DNA from: Streptomyces olivochromogenes
GTDB taxonomy: Bacteria; Actinomycetota; Actinomycetes; Streptomycetales; Streptomycetaceae
Reading direction: 5' to 3'
Length of the DNA stretch: 64,000 nucleotides
Assembly (NCBI RefSeq): GCF_001514115.1
Contig: NZ_KQ948453.1
Coordinates: forward strand, 106,659 to 170,658
Shown here: piece after piece, positions 33,809-41,626 of the stretch
Layout: every line of letters begins with the position of its first letter
Numbering within the stretch: position 1 is the stretch's first letter
The notes under the pieces: generated by a model
Seen by the model: only the letters and a program-made list of their open reading frames with translations
Database searches by the model: none
Told to the model about the DNA's origin: nothing
Program-made: the position numbers and the translations under genes

Positions 33809-35466
33809 CCACCTACGCCGACCGGCCCTGGGTGGCCCTCCTCAATGACGCCCAGAGCGGCCCGGTGAGCCCGGCCGACTCCCTGGTGCACGCCCTGCGC
33901 GGGGCCGTGGCGGACGCTCCGGACCGCGCCGCGCTCGCCTACTTCGACGGGCGGCTGAGCTACCGCGAGGTGGACGAGCTGAGCGACTCCGTCGCCGGGC
34001 ACCTCGCCGCCCGCGGTCTGGAGCGCGGCGACCGCGTCGCGATCCTGCTCCAGAACTCCCCGCACTTCGTGCTCGCGCTGCTCGGCGCCTGGAAGGCGGG
34101 CGCGACCGTCGTGCCGGTCAACCCGATGTACAAGTCGGGCGAGGTCCGCCACGTCCTGCACGACGCGGACGTACGCGCCCTGGTGTGCTCCGACCGCGCG
34201 TGGGAGTCGTATCTGCGCGAGACGGCTGCCGACTCGGCCGTGAGCGTCGTCCTCACGGCGTGTGAGTTGGACTTCCAGACTCGGGGCGACGCGCGGGTGC
34301 TGACCTTCGAGCGGCTGCCGCAGGCCGCGGACGCCGACGATCTGGTGGCGGTCGCCCGGGCGGGCCACAAGGCCCCCGCGGGGCGTGCCGCGGAGCCCTC
34401 CGACATCGCGCTGATCAGCTACACCTCGGGGACGAGCGGCACCCCCAAGGGAGCCACCAACACGCACGGCAACATCATGTACAACGCCGAGCGGCAGCGG
34501 ACGGGCCTCGGGCTGCCGGAGGCGCCCGTCTACTTCGCGATGGCGCCCCTGTTCCACATCACCGGGATGGTCTGCCAGCTCGCCGCCTGCCTCGACAGCG
34601 TGGGCACGCTCGTCCTCGCCTACCGCTTCGAGGCGGGGGTCGTCCTCGACGCGTTCGCCGAGCACAGGCCGCTGTACACGGTCGGCCCGTCGACCGCCTT
34701 CATGGCGCTCGCGGCGCATCCGGCGGTCACGCCGGACCACTTCGCCTCCTTCGTGAACATCTCCTCGGGCGGCGCGCCACTGCCGCCGGCCCTGGTGGAG
34801 AAGTTCCGGGCCGGTTTCGGGCCCTACATCCGCAACGGCTACGGACTCACCGAGTGCACCGCGCCCTGCGCCTCCGTACCGCCGGGCCGGGAGGCTCCCG
34901 TCGACCCGGTCTCGGGCACGCTGGCCGTCGGTGTGCCGGGCCCCGACACGGTCGTACGCATCGTCGACGACCAGGGCCAGGAGGTGCCCTTCGGCGAACA
35001 GGGCGAGATCCTTGTACGAGGCCCCCAGGTCGTGCCCGGCTACTGGCGCCGCCCCGAAGCCACCGCCGAGACCTTCCCGGACGGTGAGCTGCGCACCGGC
35101 GACATCGGATTCATGGACCCCGAAGGCTGGCTCTACGTAGTCGACCGCAAGAAGGACATGATCAACGCTTCCGGCTTCAAGGTGTGGCCCCGCGAGGTCG
35201 AGGACGTGCTCTACACGCACCCCTCGGTCCGGGAGGCGGCCGTCGTCGGCATCCCCGACGGCTACCGCGGCGAGACCGTGAAGGCCTACATCAGCCTGCG
35301 GCCCGGCGCGGACGAGGACCCCGACGCGCTCGCCGCGTACTGCAAGGAGAGACTGGCCGCCTACAAATATCCGCGGCATGTGGAGATCCTGCCCGAGCTG
35401 CCGAAGACGGCGAGTGGCAAGATCCTCCGTCGGGAACTGCGTTCCCGTCCCCAGGACTCCCAGTAG
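33805..35466 (+). CDS. acyl-CoA ligase (AMP-forming)
   Basis: 553 aa ANL enzyme that activates a carboxylic acid as its CoA thioester. AMP motifs are ISYTSGTSGTPKGATNTHG, NGYGLTECTAP and YVVDRKKDMINASGFKVWP; the catalytic Lys lies in PKTASGKILRRELR. The GTG start overlaps the SDR stop. Long- or medium-chain fatty acids or aromatic acids are possible substrates. Second gene of the operon, followed by its TetR regulator. Confidence 0.94.
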   Translation: MTTYADRPWVALLNDAQSGPVSPADSLVHALRGAVADAPDRAALAYFDGRLSYREVDELSDSVAGHLAARGLERGDRVAILLQNSPHFVLALLGAWKAGATVVPVNPMYKSGEVRHVLHDADVRALVCSDRAWESYLRETAADSAVSVVLTACELDFQTRGDARVLTFERLPQAADADDLVAVARAGHKAPAGRAAEPSDIALISYTSGTSGTPKGATNTHGNIMYNAERQRTGLGLPEAPVYFAMAPLFHITGMVCQLAACLDSVGTLVLAYRFEAGVVLDAFAEHRPLYTVGPSTAFMALAAHPAVTPDHFASFVNISSGGAPLPPALVEKFRAGFGPYIRNGYGLTECTAPCASVPPGREAPVDPVSGTLAVGVPGPDTVVRIVDDQGQEVPFGEQGEILVRGPQVVPGYWRRPEATAETFPDGELRTGDIGFMDPEGWLYVVDRKKDMINASGFKVWPREVEDVLYTHPSVREAAVVGIPDGYRGETVKAYISLRPGADEDPDALAAYCKERLAAYKYPRHVEILPELPKTASGKILRRELRSRPQDSQ

Positions 35467-35532
35467 ACGACCAGTAGACGTCCAGTGGACGACGCGTTTC
35501 ACCGGACAACGCTTGAAAGGCAGGTGGCGGCA

Positions 35533-36126
35533 GTGCCCAGGACGACGGACGGAGACGGTACGCCCGTCCCGCAGCGGCTCTTGGCCGCCGCCACCAGGCT
35601 CTTCGCCGAGCAGGGCTACGACCGCACCTCCGTGCAGGAGATCGTGGAGGCGGCGGGCGTCACCAAGGGCGCGCTGTACCACTACTTCGGCTCCAAGGAC
35701 GACCTCCTGCACGAGGTGTACGCCCGCGTGCTGCGGCTTCAGCAGGAGCGGCTGGACGCGTTCGCCGATGCCGACGCGCCGGTCGAGGAGCGGCTGCGGG
35801 GTGCCGCCGCCGACGTCGTCGTGACCACGATCGACAACCTCGACGACGCGGCGATCTTCTTCCGCTCCATGCACCACCTCAGCCCCGAGAAGGACAAGCA
35901 GGTGCGCGCCGAGCGCCGCCGCTACCACGAACGCTTCCGCGCGCTCGTGGAGGAGGGCCAGAAGAAGGGCGTCTTCTCCACCGCCACCCCGGCCGACCTG
36001 GTCGTCGACTACCACTTCGGCTCGGTGCACCACCTGTCGACCTGGTACCGCCCCGACGGCCCCCTCGCCCCCCAGGAGGTCGCCGACCACCTGGCCGACC
36101 TGCTGCTGCGGGCGCTACGTCCGTAG
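35533..36126 (+). CDS. TetR-family regulator of acyl-CoA metabolism
   Basis: About 197 aa from GTG 35533 (35485 and 35524 are in-frame alternatives). HTH in QRLLAAATRLFAEQGYDRTS and VQEIVEAAGVTKGALYHYFG, then a helical ligand domain with HHLSPEKDKQV. Third gene of the SDR-ligase operon. The same 12-base motif lies before this operon and before the convergent phosphotransferase-ACAD operon, so it probably controls both, in the manner of FadR/PaaR-like acyl-CoA-sensing TetRs. Ligand inferred, not shown. Confidence 0.86.
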   Translation: MPRTTDGDGTPVPQRLLAAATRLFAEQGYDRTSVQEIVEAAGVTKGALYHYFGSKDDLLHEVYARVLRLQQERLDAFADADAPVEERLRGAAADVVVTTIDNLDDAAIFFRSMHHLSPEKDKQVRAERRRYHERFRALVEEGQKKGVFSTATPADLVVDYHFGSVHHLSTWYRPDGPLAPQEVADHLADLLLRALRP

Positions 36127-36145
36127 TTCTGCCCCGGACCCCGTA

Positions 36146-36189
36146 CGCGCAGTTCCCCGCGCCCCTGAAGAGGGGCGCGGGAACTGCGC
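36146..36189. terminator. hairpin terminator built from the dispersed repeat
   Basis: CGCGCAGTTCCCCGCGCCCC and a near-exact reverse complement (one G missing) face each other around a GAAG-type loop, between two convergent operons. A second hairpin, CTGGGGG-CGCAG-CCCCCAG-like, follows near 36206-36224. Confidence 0.75.
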
Positions 36190-36289
36190 GATCTTTTGCG
36201 GGGGTCTGGGGGCGCAGCCCCCAGGGGACGGGAACGGGCAGGGGCGGCGGGGGCGAAGAAGCCCGTCACCGCCCCACCGGACCGGACGG

Positions 36290-37504
36290 TCACACGTACT
36301 TCTTGATCTCCCGTCGCGCCAGCGACCGCTGGTGCACCTCGTCCGGGCCGTCCGCGAGCTTCAGCGTCCGTGCGCTCGCCCACAGCTCGGCCAGCGGGAA
36401 GTCCTGACTGACACCGCCCGCGCCGTGCAGCTGGACCGCCTTGTCGAGGATGTCGACGACCGTGCGCGGGGTGGCGATCTTGATGGCCTGGATCTCGGTG
36501 TGGGCGCCCCTGTTGCCGACGGTGTCCATCATCCAGGCCGTCTTCAGGACCAGCAGACGCAGCTGCTCGACGGCGACGCGCGCGTCCGCGATCCAGTTCT
36601 GGACCACGCCCTGCTGGGCGAGGGGCTTGCCGAAGGCCGTACGGGACACGGCCCGGCGGCACATCAGCTCGATCGCCCGCTCGGCCATGCCGATCAGCCG
36701 CATGCAGTGGTGGATACGGCCCGGGCCGAGCCGCGCCTGGGCGATGGCGAAACCGCCGCCCTCCTCGCCGACGAGGTTGCTCACCGGGACGCGGACATGG
36801 TCGAAGACGACCTCCGCGTGCCCGCCGTGGGAGTGGTCCTCATAGCCGTACACCTGCATGGCGCGCCGGACTTCGAGCCCCGGGGTGTCGCGCGGGACCA
36901 GGACCATGGACTGCTGGCGGCGGATGTCCGGCCCGTCCGGGTCCGTCTTGCCCATCACGATGAAGATCTTGCAGTCCGGGTTCATCGCCCCGGAGATGTA
37001 CCACTTGCGGCCGGTGATGACGTACTCGTCACCGTCGCGTTCGATGAGCGTGGTGATGTTGGTGGCGTCGGAGGAGGCCACCTCCGGCTCGGTCATCGCG
37101 AACGCCGAGCGGATCTCACCGGCGAGCAGCGGCTCCAGCCACTGCTTCTTCTGCTGCTCGTCGCCGAACTGCGCGAGCACCTCCATGTTGCCGGTGTCCG
37201 GCGCGGCGCAGTTCAGCGCGGTGGGCGCCAGGTGCGGGCTGCGGCCGGTGATCTCGGCGAGCGGCGCGTACTGGAGGTTGGTCAGCCCGGCGCCGTACTC
37301 CGCGTCGGGCAGGAAGAGGTTCCACAGGCCCTGCCTGCGGGCCTCCGCCTTCAACTCCCCGACCACGGCGGGCGTGTCCCACGGCGAGGCCAGCCGGGCG
37401 CGCTGCTCCTCCGCCACCGCCTCCGCCGGGTAGACGTACTCGTCCATGAAGGCGAGCAGCTTCCCGCGCAGTTCCTCGGTACGCGCGTCGAATGCGAAGT
37501 CCAT
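36290..37504 (-). CDS. acyl-CoA dehydrogenase (ACAD10/11 or FadE-like)
   Basis: 404 aa FAD-dependent enzyme. Typical blocks are AFAMTEPEVASSDATN, KWYISGAMNPDCKIFIVMGKT, RVPVSNLVGEEGGGFAIAQARLGPGRIHHCMR and VQLHGAGGVSQDFPL. It follows the phosphotransferase gene by 6 bases and belongs to the group that pairs with aminoglycoside-phosphotransferase-like proteins, as in human ACAD10/11 where both domains are fused. That group acts on hydroxylated or unusual acyl-CoAs. Confidence 0.93.
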   Translation of the reverse strand: MDFAFDARTEELRGKLLAFMDEYVYPAEAVAEEQRARLASPWDTPAVVGELKAEARRQGLWNLFLPDAEYGAGLTNLQYAPLAEITGRSPHLAPTALNCAAPDTGNMEVLAQFGDEQQKKQWLEPLLAGEIRSAFAMTEPEVASSDATNITTLIERDGDEYVITGRKWYISGAMNPDCKIFIVMGKTDPDGPDIRRQQSMVLVPRDTPGLEVRRAMQVYGYEDHSHGGHAEVVFDHVRVPVSNLVGEEGGGFAIAQARLGPGRIHHCMRLIGMAERAIELMCRRAVSRTAFGKPLAQQGVVQNWIADARVAVEQLRLLVLKTAWMMDTVGNRGAHTEIQAIKIATPRTVVDILDKAVQLHGAGGVSQDFPLAELWASARTLKLADGPDEVHQRSLARREIKKYV

Positions 37505-37510
37505 CTCGGA

Positions 37511-38533
37511 TCAGCCTTCCTGAAGAGTGGTCAGACCGTGCTCGATGAAGAACGGGACCAGTTCACCGATGCGGTCGAAGCCGGCGCCGACCGTCTGGCC
37601 GAGCGTGTAGCGGTAGTGGATGCCCTCCAGGATCACGGCGAGCTTGAACCAGGCGAACGCCGTGTACCAGGCGACGTCGGACACGTCGCGCCCCGAGCGC
37701 GCGGCGTACCGTTCGACGATCTCGGCCGGGTCCGGGTGCCCGGCGGCCGAGGCGGTCGTGCTGATGGGGGAGTCGGGCAGGTCCAGCGGCGCGCTGTACA
37801 TCACCAGCAGGCCCAGGTCGGTGAGCGGATCGCCGAGCGTGGACATCTCCCAGTCCAGGATCGCCTTGATCCGGTCGTCCTCGCCGATCAGCACGTTGTC
37901 GAGCCGGTAGTCGCCGTGCACGACGGAGGGCGCGGGGGAGTGCGGCAGCTCGCGGCCGAGGGCGGCGTGCAGTTCGTCGATCCCGGCGAGCTCACGGTTC
38001 CTGGAGGCGTCCAGCTGCTTGCCCCAGCGGCGCAGTTGCCGGTCGAGGAAGCCCTCGGGGCGCCCGAAGTCGGCGAGGCCCACGGCGGCGGGGTCGACGG
38101 CGTGCAGTTCGACGAGCGTGTCGACGAGCCCGAGCACCGCGTCCCGGGTGCGCTCCGGGCCGAGCGGGGCGAGCTGCTCGGCGGTGCGGTACGGGGTGCC
38201 GGCCACGAACTCCATGACGTAGAAGGGCGCGCCCAGCACCTCCTCGTCCTCGCACAGCAGCACCGGACGCGGCACGGGGACCGCGGTCGGGTGCAGCGCG
38301 CTGATGACGCGGTGCTCGCGCTTCATGTCGTGCGCGGTGGCCAGTACGTGCCCGAGCGGGGGCCGTCGGACGACCCAGCTCGAGGTGCCGTCCGTGACCG
38401 CGTACGTGAGGTTCGACCGTCCGCCCTCGATCAGCCGGCCGGTCAGCGGGCCGTGCACCAGACCGGGCCGCTCGCCGTCGAGCAGGCCGCGCAGTCGGTC
38501 CAGGTCGAGACCTGGCGGGTGGTCGGGGCTCAT
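37511..38533 (-). CDS. APH/ACAD10-type phosphotransferase
   Basis: 340 aa kinase-fold protein. The catalytic loop VVHGDYRLDNVLIG and the metal-binding AILDWEMSTLGDPLTDLGL are intact, and the N-terminal Gly-rich and FYVMEFVAGTPY regions fit the APH family. AGGAGAAATC precedes the ATG. It is co-transcribed with the acyl-CoA dehydrogenase 6 bases downstream. By analogy with the ACAD10/11 kinase domain it may phosphorylate a hydroxyacyl-CoA so that the phosphate can be eliminated; this is inference. It is not an antibiotic-resistance gene on this evidence. Confidence 0.9.
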   Translation of the reverse strand: MSPDHPPGLDLDRLRGLLDGERPGLVHGPLTGRLIEGGRSNLTYAVTDGTSSWVVRRPPLGHVLATAHDMKREHRVISALHPTAVPVPRPVLLCEDEEVLGAPFYVMEFVAGTPYRTAEQLAPLGPERTRDAVLGLVDTLVELHAVDPAAVGLADFGRPEGFLDRQLRRWGKQLDASRNRELAGIDELHAALGRELPHSPAPSVVHGDYRLDNVLIGEDDRIKAILDWEMSTLGDPLTDLGLLVMYSAPLDLPDSPISTTASAAGHPDPAEIVERYAARSGRDVSDVAWYTAFAWFKLAVILEGIHYRYTLGQTVGAGFDRIGELVPFFIEHGLTTLQEG

Positions 38534-38571
38534 GATTTCTCCTGCACGCCGGGAAACGGGACGTGACCATG

Positions 38572-38589
38572 ATGCCGACCAGTCGGTAT
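38572..38589. promoter_or_regulatory. candidate operator of the phosphotransferase-ACAD operon
   Basis: ATGCCGACCAGTCGGTAT, 7 of 9 symmetric pairs, 39 bases upstream of the phosphotransferase ATG. Its reverse complement shares ATACCGACTGGT with the site at 32978-32995. Confidence 0.7.
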
Positions 38590-38665
38590 GTCGTCCAGCG
38601 CCCGGGCGAAACGTGATCGGCGTCTCCCTCCGGGAGCCGGGGGAGACGCCGGGGCGTGCTTGCCT

Positions 38666-38962
38666 CTAGTGGTCGTCCCAGTGGCCGTCGTGCTCGGCGT
38701 GGCGGTGGCCGTCGTGCAGGTAGTCGACGTGGTCGCCGTGCGCGACCGCCGGGTGCCCGCAGCCCTCGCCGTGCCGGTGGCCGTGCTCGCCGTGCGCCGT
38801 GTGACCGCTCGGCTCGCACTCGTCCCAGTGTCCGGAGTGCTCCCGGTGCAGATGTCCGTCGTGCGCGTAGTCGACGTGGTCCCCGTGCGGCACGGCGGTG
38901 TGCCCGCAGTCCGGGCCGTGGGTGTGCTCGTGGGTCGGATGCTCCAGGTGAAGGGTGGTCAT
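38666..38962 (-). CDS. histidine-rich metal-binding repeat protein
   Basis: 98 aa, about one quarter His, no signal peptide or membrane segment. After a short N-terminus (MTTLHLEHPTHEHTHGPDC) there are two copies of a 31-residue unit: CGHTAVPHGDHVDYAHDGHL and later CGHPAVAHGDHVDYLHDGHR, each ending in HWDEC or HWDDH. HGDHVDY is identical in both. This is an expected multi-site binder for Zn, Ni, Co or Cu, serving storage or chaperoning. The ATG at 38962 is chosen because the repeats start near it. Three DUF202 and Nudix genes lie upstream on the same strand. Confidence 0.8.
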   Translation of the reverse strand: MTTLHLEHPTHEHTHGPDCGHTAVPHGDHVDYAHDGHLHREHSGHWDECEPSGHTAHGEHGHRHGEGCGHPAVAHGDHVDYLHDGHRHAEHDGHWDDH

Positions 38963-39020
38963 GGTGCTCGCCTTCGTGAGTGGCGTGGAATGACGGCTCA
39001 GGCTAGCGCCAGAAAGAACC

Positions 39021-39040
39021 GCATTCATCACCATTTGCAT
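39021..39040. promoter_or_regulatory. AT-rich candidate regulatory site before the His-rich gene
   Basis: On the minus strand this reads ATGCAAATGGTGATGAATGC, unusually AT-rich here and loosely like an actinobacterial zinc-uptake-regulator box. The symmetry is weak, so it is only a lead. Confidence 0.25.
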
Positions 39041-39063
39041 CGTTACGCCCCATTTGATCCCGC

Positions 39064-39402
39064 TCAGAACACCAGTGCCACCGCGCACACGGCCAGGGCG
39101 ACCGTGCACAGGGTCGCCGCCGTCGCGTGCCGCGGCGCGAGCGCGGGCGGACCGTCGGTGCCGGACGTCGCGAGCACCCGGATGCGCCGGTGCGCGAGGG
39201 CCAGGAAGCCCAGCCACAGAGCGCAGCACAGGGCGCAGGCCGTCACGTCGATCGCCGACGGACCGCCGTGCAGCGCCGCCTTCGCCGCGAGGACCGCGGC
39301 GACGGTGCTCGACAGGGTCGTACGCCGCCACGCGAGCCGCGTACGCTCCGGCTGCAGCCCCGGATCCCGCTCGGGACGGTGCCGGGTGCCGGGCGCGGTC
39401 AT
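39064..39402 (-). CDS. DUF202 membrane protein (second of pair)
   Basis: 112 aa with three hydrophobic helices. QPERTRLAWRRTTLSSTVAAV near the N-terminus is the DUF202 signature (E-R-T-x-L-A-W-x-R). Its ATG overlaps the stop of the upstream DUF202 gene (39399-39402). DUF202/YidH proteins are small inner-membrane proteins of unknown function; two different ones fused in an operon suggests a heteromeric complex. Confidence 0.82.
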   Translation of the reverse strand: MTAPGTRHRPERDPGLQPERTRLAWRRTTLSSTVAAVLAAKAALHGGPSAIDVTACALCCALWLGFLALAHRRIRVLATSGTDGPPALAPRHATAATLCTVALAVCAVALVF

Positions 39403-39791
39403 CCTTCCCAGCCGACGAGGACGACGACGACCATCGCGACGGCCACGATCGCGACGGCGATGCTCAGCAGTGCCGGGAAGCGCGACACGGGAAGGTCCTC
39501 CCCGCGGCGCATCGCGCGCTCGCAGCGCACCCAGTGATTGACGGCGCGCAGCGAGCAGAGCACGCCCGCCGCCAGCAGGGCCAGCGCGAGACCGACCCGC
39601 CAGCCCCAGCGCAGGTCCGGCAGGAACTGATCCACGGCGAAGCCGCCGCCGATCAGCGCCAGCGCGGTGCGCAGCCAGGCGAGGAAGGTCCGCTCGTTCG
39701 CCAGCGAGAACCGGTAGTCGGGCGTGACGCCCTCCTGCCGGACCTCCTCGGGCGCGAACCACAGCCGGACGTTCCGTACGAATTCGATCAC
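39399..39791 (-). CDS. DUF202/YidH membrane protein (first of pair)
   Basis: 130 aa with three hydrophobic helices. The DUF202 signature is in FSLANERTFLAWLRTALAL (residues about 28-46), followed by IGGGFAVDQFL. It is the YidH-like longer partner; the shorter partner follows with an ATGA overlap. Molecular function unknown. Confidence 0.88.
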   Translation of the reverse strand: MIEFVRNVRLWFAPEEVRQEGVTPDYRFSLANERTFLAWLRTALALIGGGFAVDQFLPDLRWGWRVGLALALLAAGVLCSLRAVNHWVRCERAMRRGEDLPVSRFPALLSIAVAIVAVAMVVVVLVGWEG

Positions 39792-39822
39792 GTCATCGAC
39801 CCTACCGGGGCCCGGCGGGGGC

Positions 39823-40344
39823 TCAGTCGGTGCCCGTCGCCCGGTAGTCCTTCAGGCGCTCGTACGCCGCCAGGCCGTCCGGCACCCACGTCCAGTCCGT
39901 CAGGTGCCGCTCCACCTCCTCCTCGGTGAGGAAGTCGTGCCAGGCGACCTCCTCCGTCTGGGGGTTCACCGGGAGCTCGCAGCGGACCTCGTACACGGCC
40001 GACCACCAGGTCTGGCCGGAGCCGTTGTCGTAGAGGAACCTGAAGAGGGGGACGGGCTCAGGGAGTCCGGAGACCCCGAGTTCCTCCTCGGCCTCGCGCA
40101 GGGCCGCGCAGTCGTAGGACTCGCCCGCGCCCACGACCCCGCCGACGAACATGTCGTACAGGGAGGGGAAGACGAGCTTGGTGGGCGTGCGGCGGTGGAC
40201 GAAGAGGCGGCCCCGGGCGTCCCGGGCCTGGATGAACACGCAGCGGTGGCGAAGACCGCGCGCATACGCCTCGCCGCGCGGGGACTGCCCGATGACCACG
40301 TCGTTCTCGTCCACGATGTCGAGGATCTCGTCAGCGGCGCTCAT
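39823..40344 (-). CDS. Nudix hydrolase, YfcD-like
   Basis: 173 aa from ATG 40344. The Nudix box reads GVVGAGESYDCAALREAEEE followed by LGV, matching G-x5-E-x7-R-E-U-x-E-E-x-G-U. The N-terminal ILDIVDENDVVIGQSPRGEAYARGLRHRCVFIQ-type start with FVHRRTPTKLVFPSLYD places it near YfcD and isopentenyl-diphosphate isomerase-like Nudix proteins; the isomerase active-site Cys is not evident to me. Substrate unknown. It lies 31 bases before the DUF202 pair. Confidence 0.87.
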   Translation of the reverse strand: MSAADEILDIVDENDVVIGQSPRGEAYARGLRHRCVFIQARDARGRLFVHRRTPTKLVFPSLYDMFVGGVVGAGESYDCAALREAEEELGVSGLPEPVPLFRFLYDNGSGQTWWSAVYEVRCELPVNPQTEEVAWHDFLTEEEVERHLTDWTWVPDGLAAYERLKDYRATGTD

Positions 40345-40422
40345 GGCCCCATCCAAGCAGCCGCCGGCACCGGGCGCGGTGCGCGCCGTCCGTGCGGTCC
40401 GACGCGGCGCCGTCGTACGCCC

Positions 40423-41316
40423 TCAATGCGGCTGGAGGTCCCGTACCGACTCGGTCTTGGTGGTGCCCGACGGCATCGCGGGGTGCATGCCCAGCAGGAC
40501 GATCCCCGCCACGATCGCCGCGAGCCCCGCCGCTTCCCAGGTGAGTGCCCCCACGTCCGTGTGCAGCTTGTCCCCGAGGAAGCCCACGCCGCACACGATT
40601 CCGGCCAGCGGCTGGGCGGCGGTGAGCGCGGGCAGCGACATCCGCAGCTCCGCCGTCTCGAAGGCGCTCTGCACCAGCACGAGGCCCGTCACCCCGAGCG
40701 CGAGCACCCCGTACGGCTGCCAGCCGGTCAGCAGCTCACTGAAGCCGCCGGCGCCGAACCGCTCCCCGCTGACCCGGGTGAGCGCGTCCTGCACGCCGTA
40801 CAGCATCCCCGCGGCCAGCGCGAGCAGGACGGGCGCCGCGGTCATCCGGGAGCGCTTGGCGTAGGTGGTGAGGAGCAGCGCGAGCCCGATCATGATGCCG
40901 ATGATCAGCCAGTGCCGCAGCGGATCGGTCACCGAGTCGCCGCCCTTGGGCTTGCCCGCCACGATGAACGCCGTGACCCCGCCCGCGAGCAGGACGAGGC
41001 CCGCCCAGCCCTGGCGGCCCAGGGGGTGCTTGGTCTGGTGGCGGGTGAGCGCGAGCGCGAAGAGCAGATTGGTCGCGAGGAGGGGTTCCACCTGGGAGAT
41101 CTCGCCCTTGCCCAGGGCGACCGCGCCGAGGATCATGCCGCACACCATGAGCCCGATGCCGCCCAGCCAGCGGGGCACCCGGATGAGGTCGAGCAGCAGG
41201 CGCCAGGAGAGGAAGTCGCTCAGCGGGGCGTGCGAGGCGGCGTTCTGCTGGAGCACGAAACCGAAGCCCAGACAGCAGGCCGCGCTCACCGAGAGGATCA
41301 GAACGAGAACCGACAC
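40423..41316 (-). CDS. DMT-type membrane transporter
   Basis: 297 aa from GTG 41316 with nine to ten hydrophobic segments, including GLMVCGMILGAVALGKGEIS and WQPYGVLALGVTGLVLVQSAF. The sequence belongs to the actinobacterial DMT group often labelled EamA or NIPA-like. It starts directly with a hydrophobic segment (VSVLVLILSVSAACCLGFGF). No substrate can be assigned. Confidence 0.82.
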   Translation of the reverse strand: MSVLVLILSVSAACCLGFGFVLQQNAASHAPLSDFLSWRLLLDLIRVPRWLGGIGLMVCGMILGAVALGKGEISQVEPLLATNLLFALALTRHQTKHPLGRQGWAGLVLLAGGVTAFIVAGKPKGGDSVTDPLRHWLIIGIMIGLALLLTTYAKRSRMTAAPVLLALAAGMLYGVQDALTRVSGERFGAGGFSELLTGWQPYGVLALGVTGLVLVQSAFETAELRMSLPALTAAQPLAGIVCGVGFLGDKLHTDVGALTWEAAGLAAIVAGIVLLGMHPAMPSGTTKTESVRDLQPH

Positions 41317-41626
41317 GCTGGGTACCTCGATACGTTCGGGTGAGCACGGGTCACGGTCGCGTATTGCCGCCGACTGTAGTGCCATCGACCGGGCCCTGCC
41401 CACGGGAGTACCCGGAACCGGGCAGTTGACTCGGTCACTCTTCTTGCCGAAGGATCTGACCGATCAGTAACAACGGCCGGTCGAGCGGTGGCCCCGCCTG
41501 TTCGGCCGGTACCGATGACTGATGTCTTCCGTACCACTGTCTCATCAACCAACGACGATGCCGCCGGCTCGTGACGAAGCCGACAGAAGCCGACCGGAAA
41601 CGTCGGCAGGCCGAGAGGACGGGCCC
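41317..41626. other. divergent promoter region with candidate promoter and operator
   Basis: About 310 bases between the DMT gene and the flavoprotein gene. TTGACT (41426-41431) and AAGGAT (41450-41455) are 18 bases apart and could be -35/-10. CTGA-CCGA-TCAG, a perfect palindrome at 41456-41467, starts right after the -10 and could be an operator. No gene is visible. Confidence 0.35.

Noticed and set aside
37511-38533. Aminoglycoside resistance gene
   Set aside because: The APH fold is shared by many kinases; the tight pairing with an acyl-CoA dehydrogenase points to ACAD10/11-like metabolism instead.
39021-39040. A true Zur box
   Set aside because: The symmetry and match are weak; kept only as a low-confidence site.
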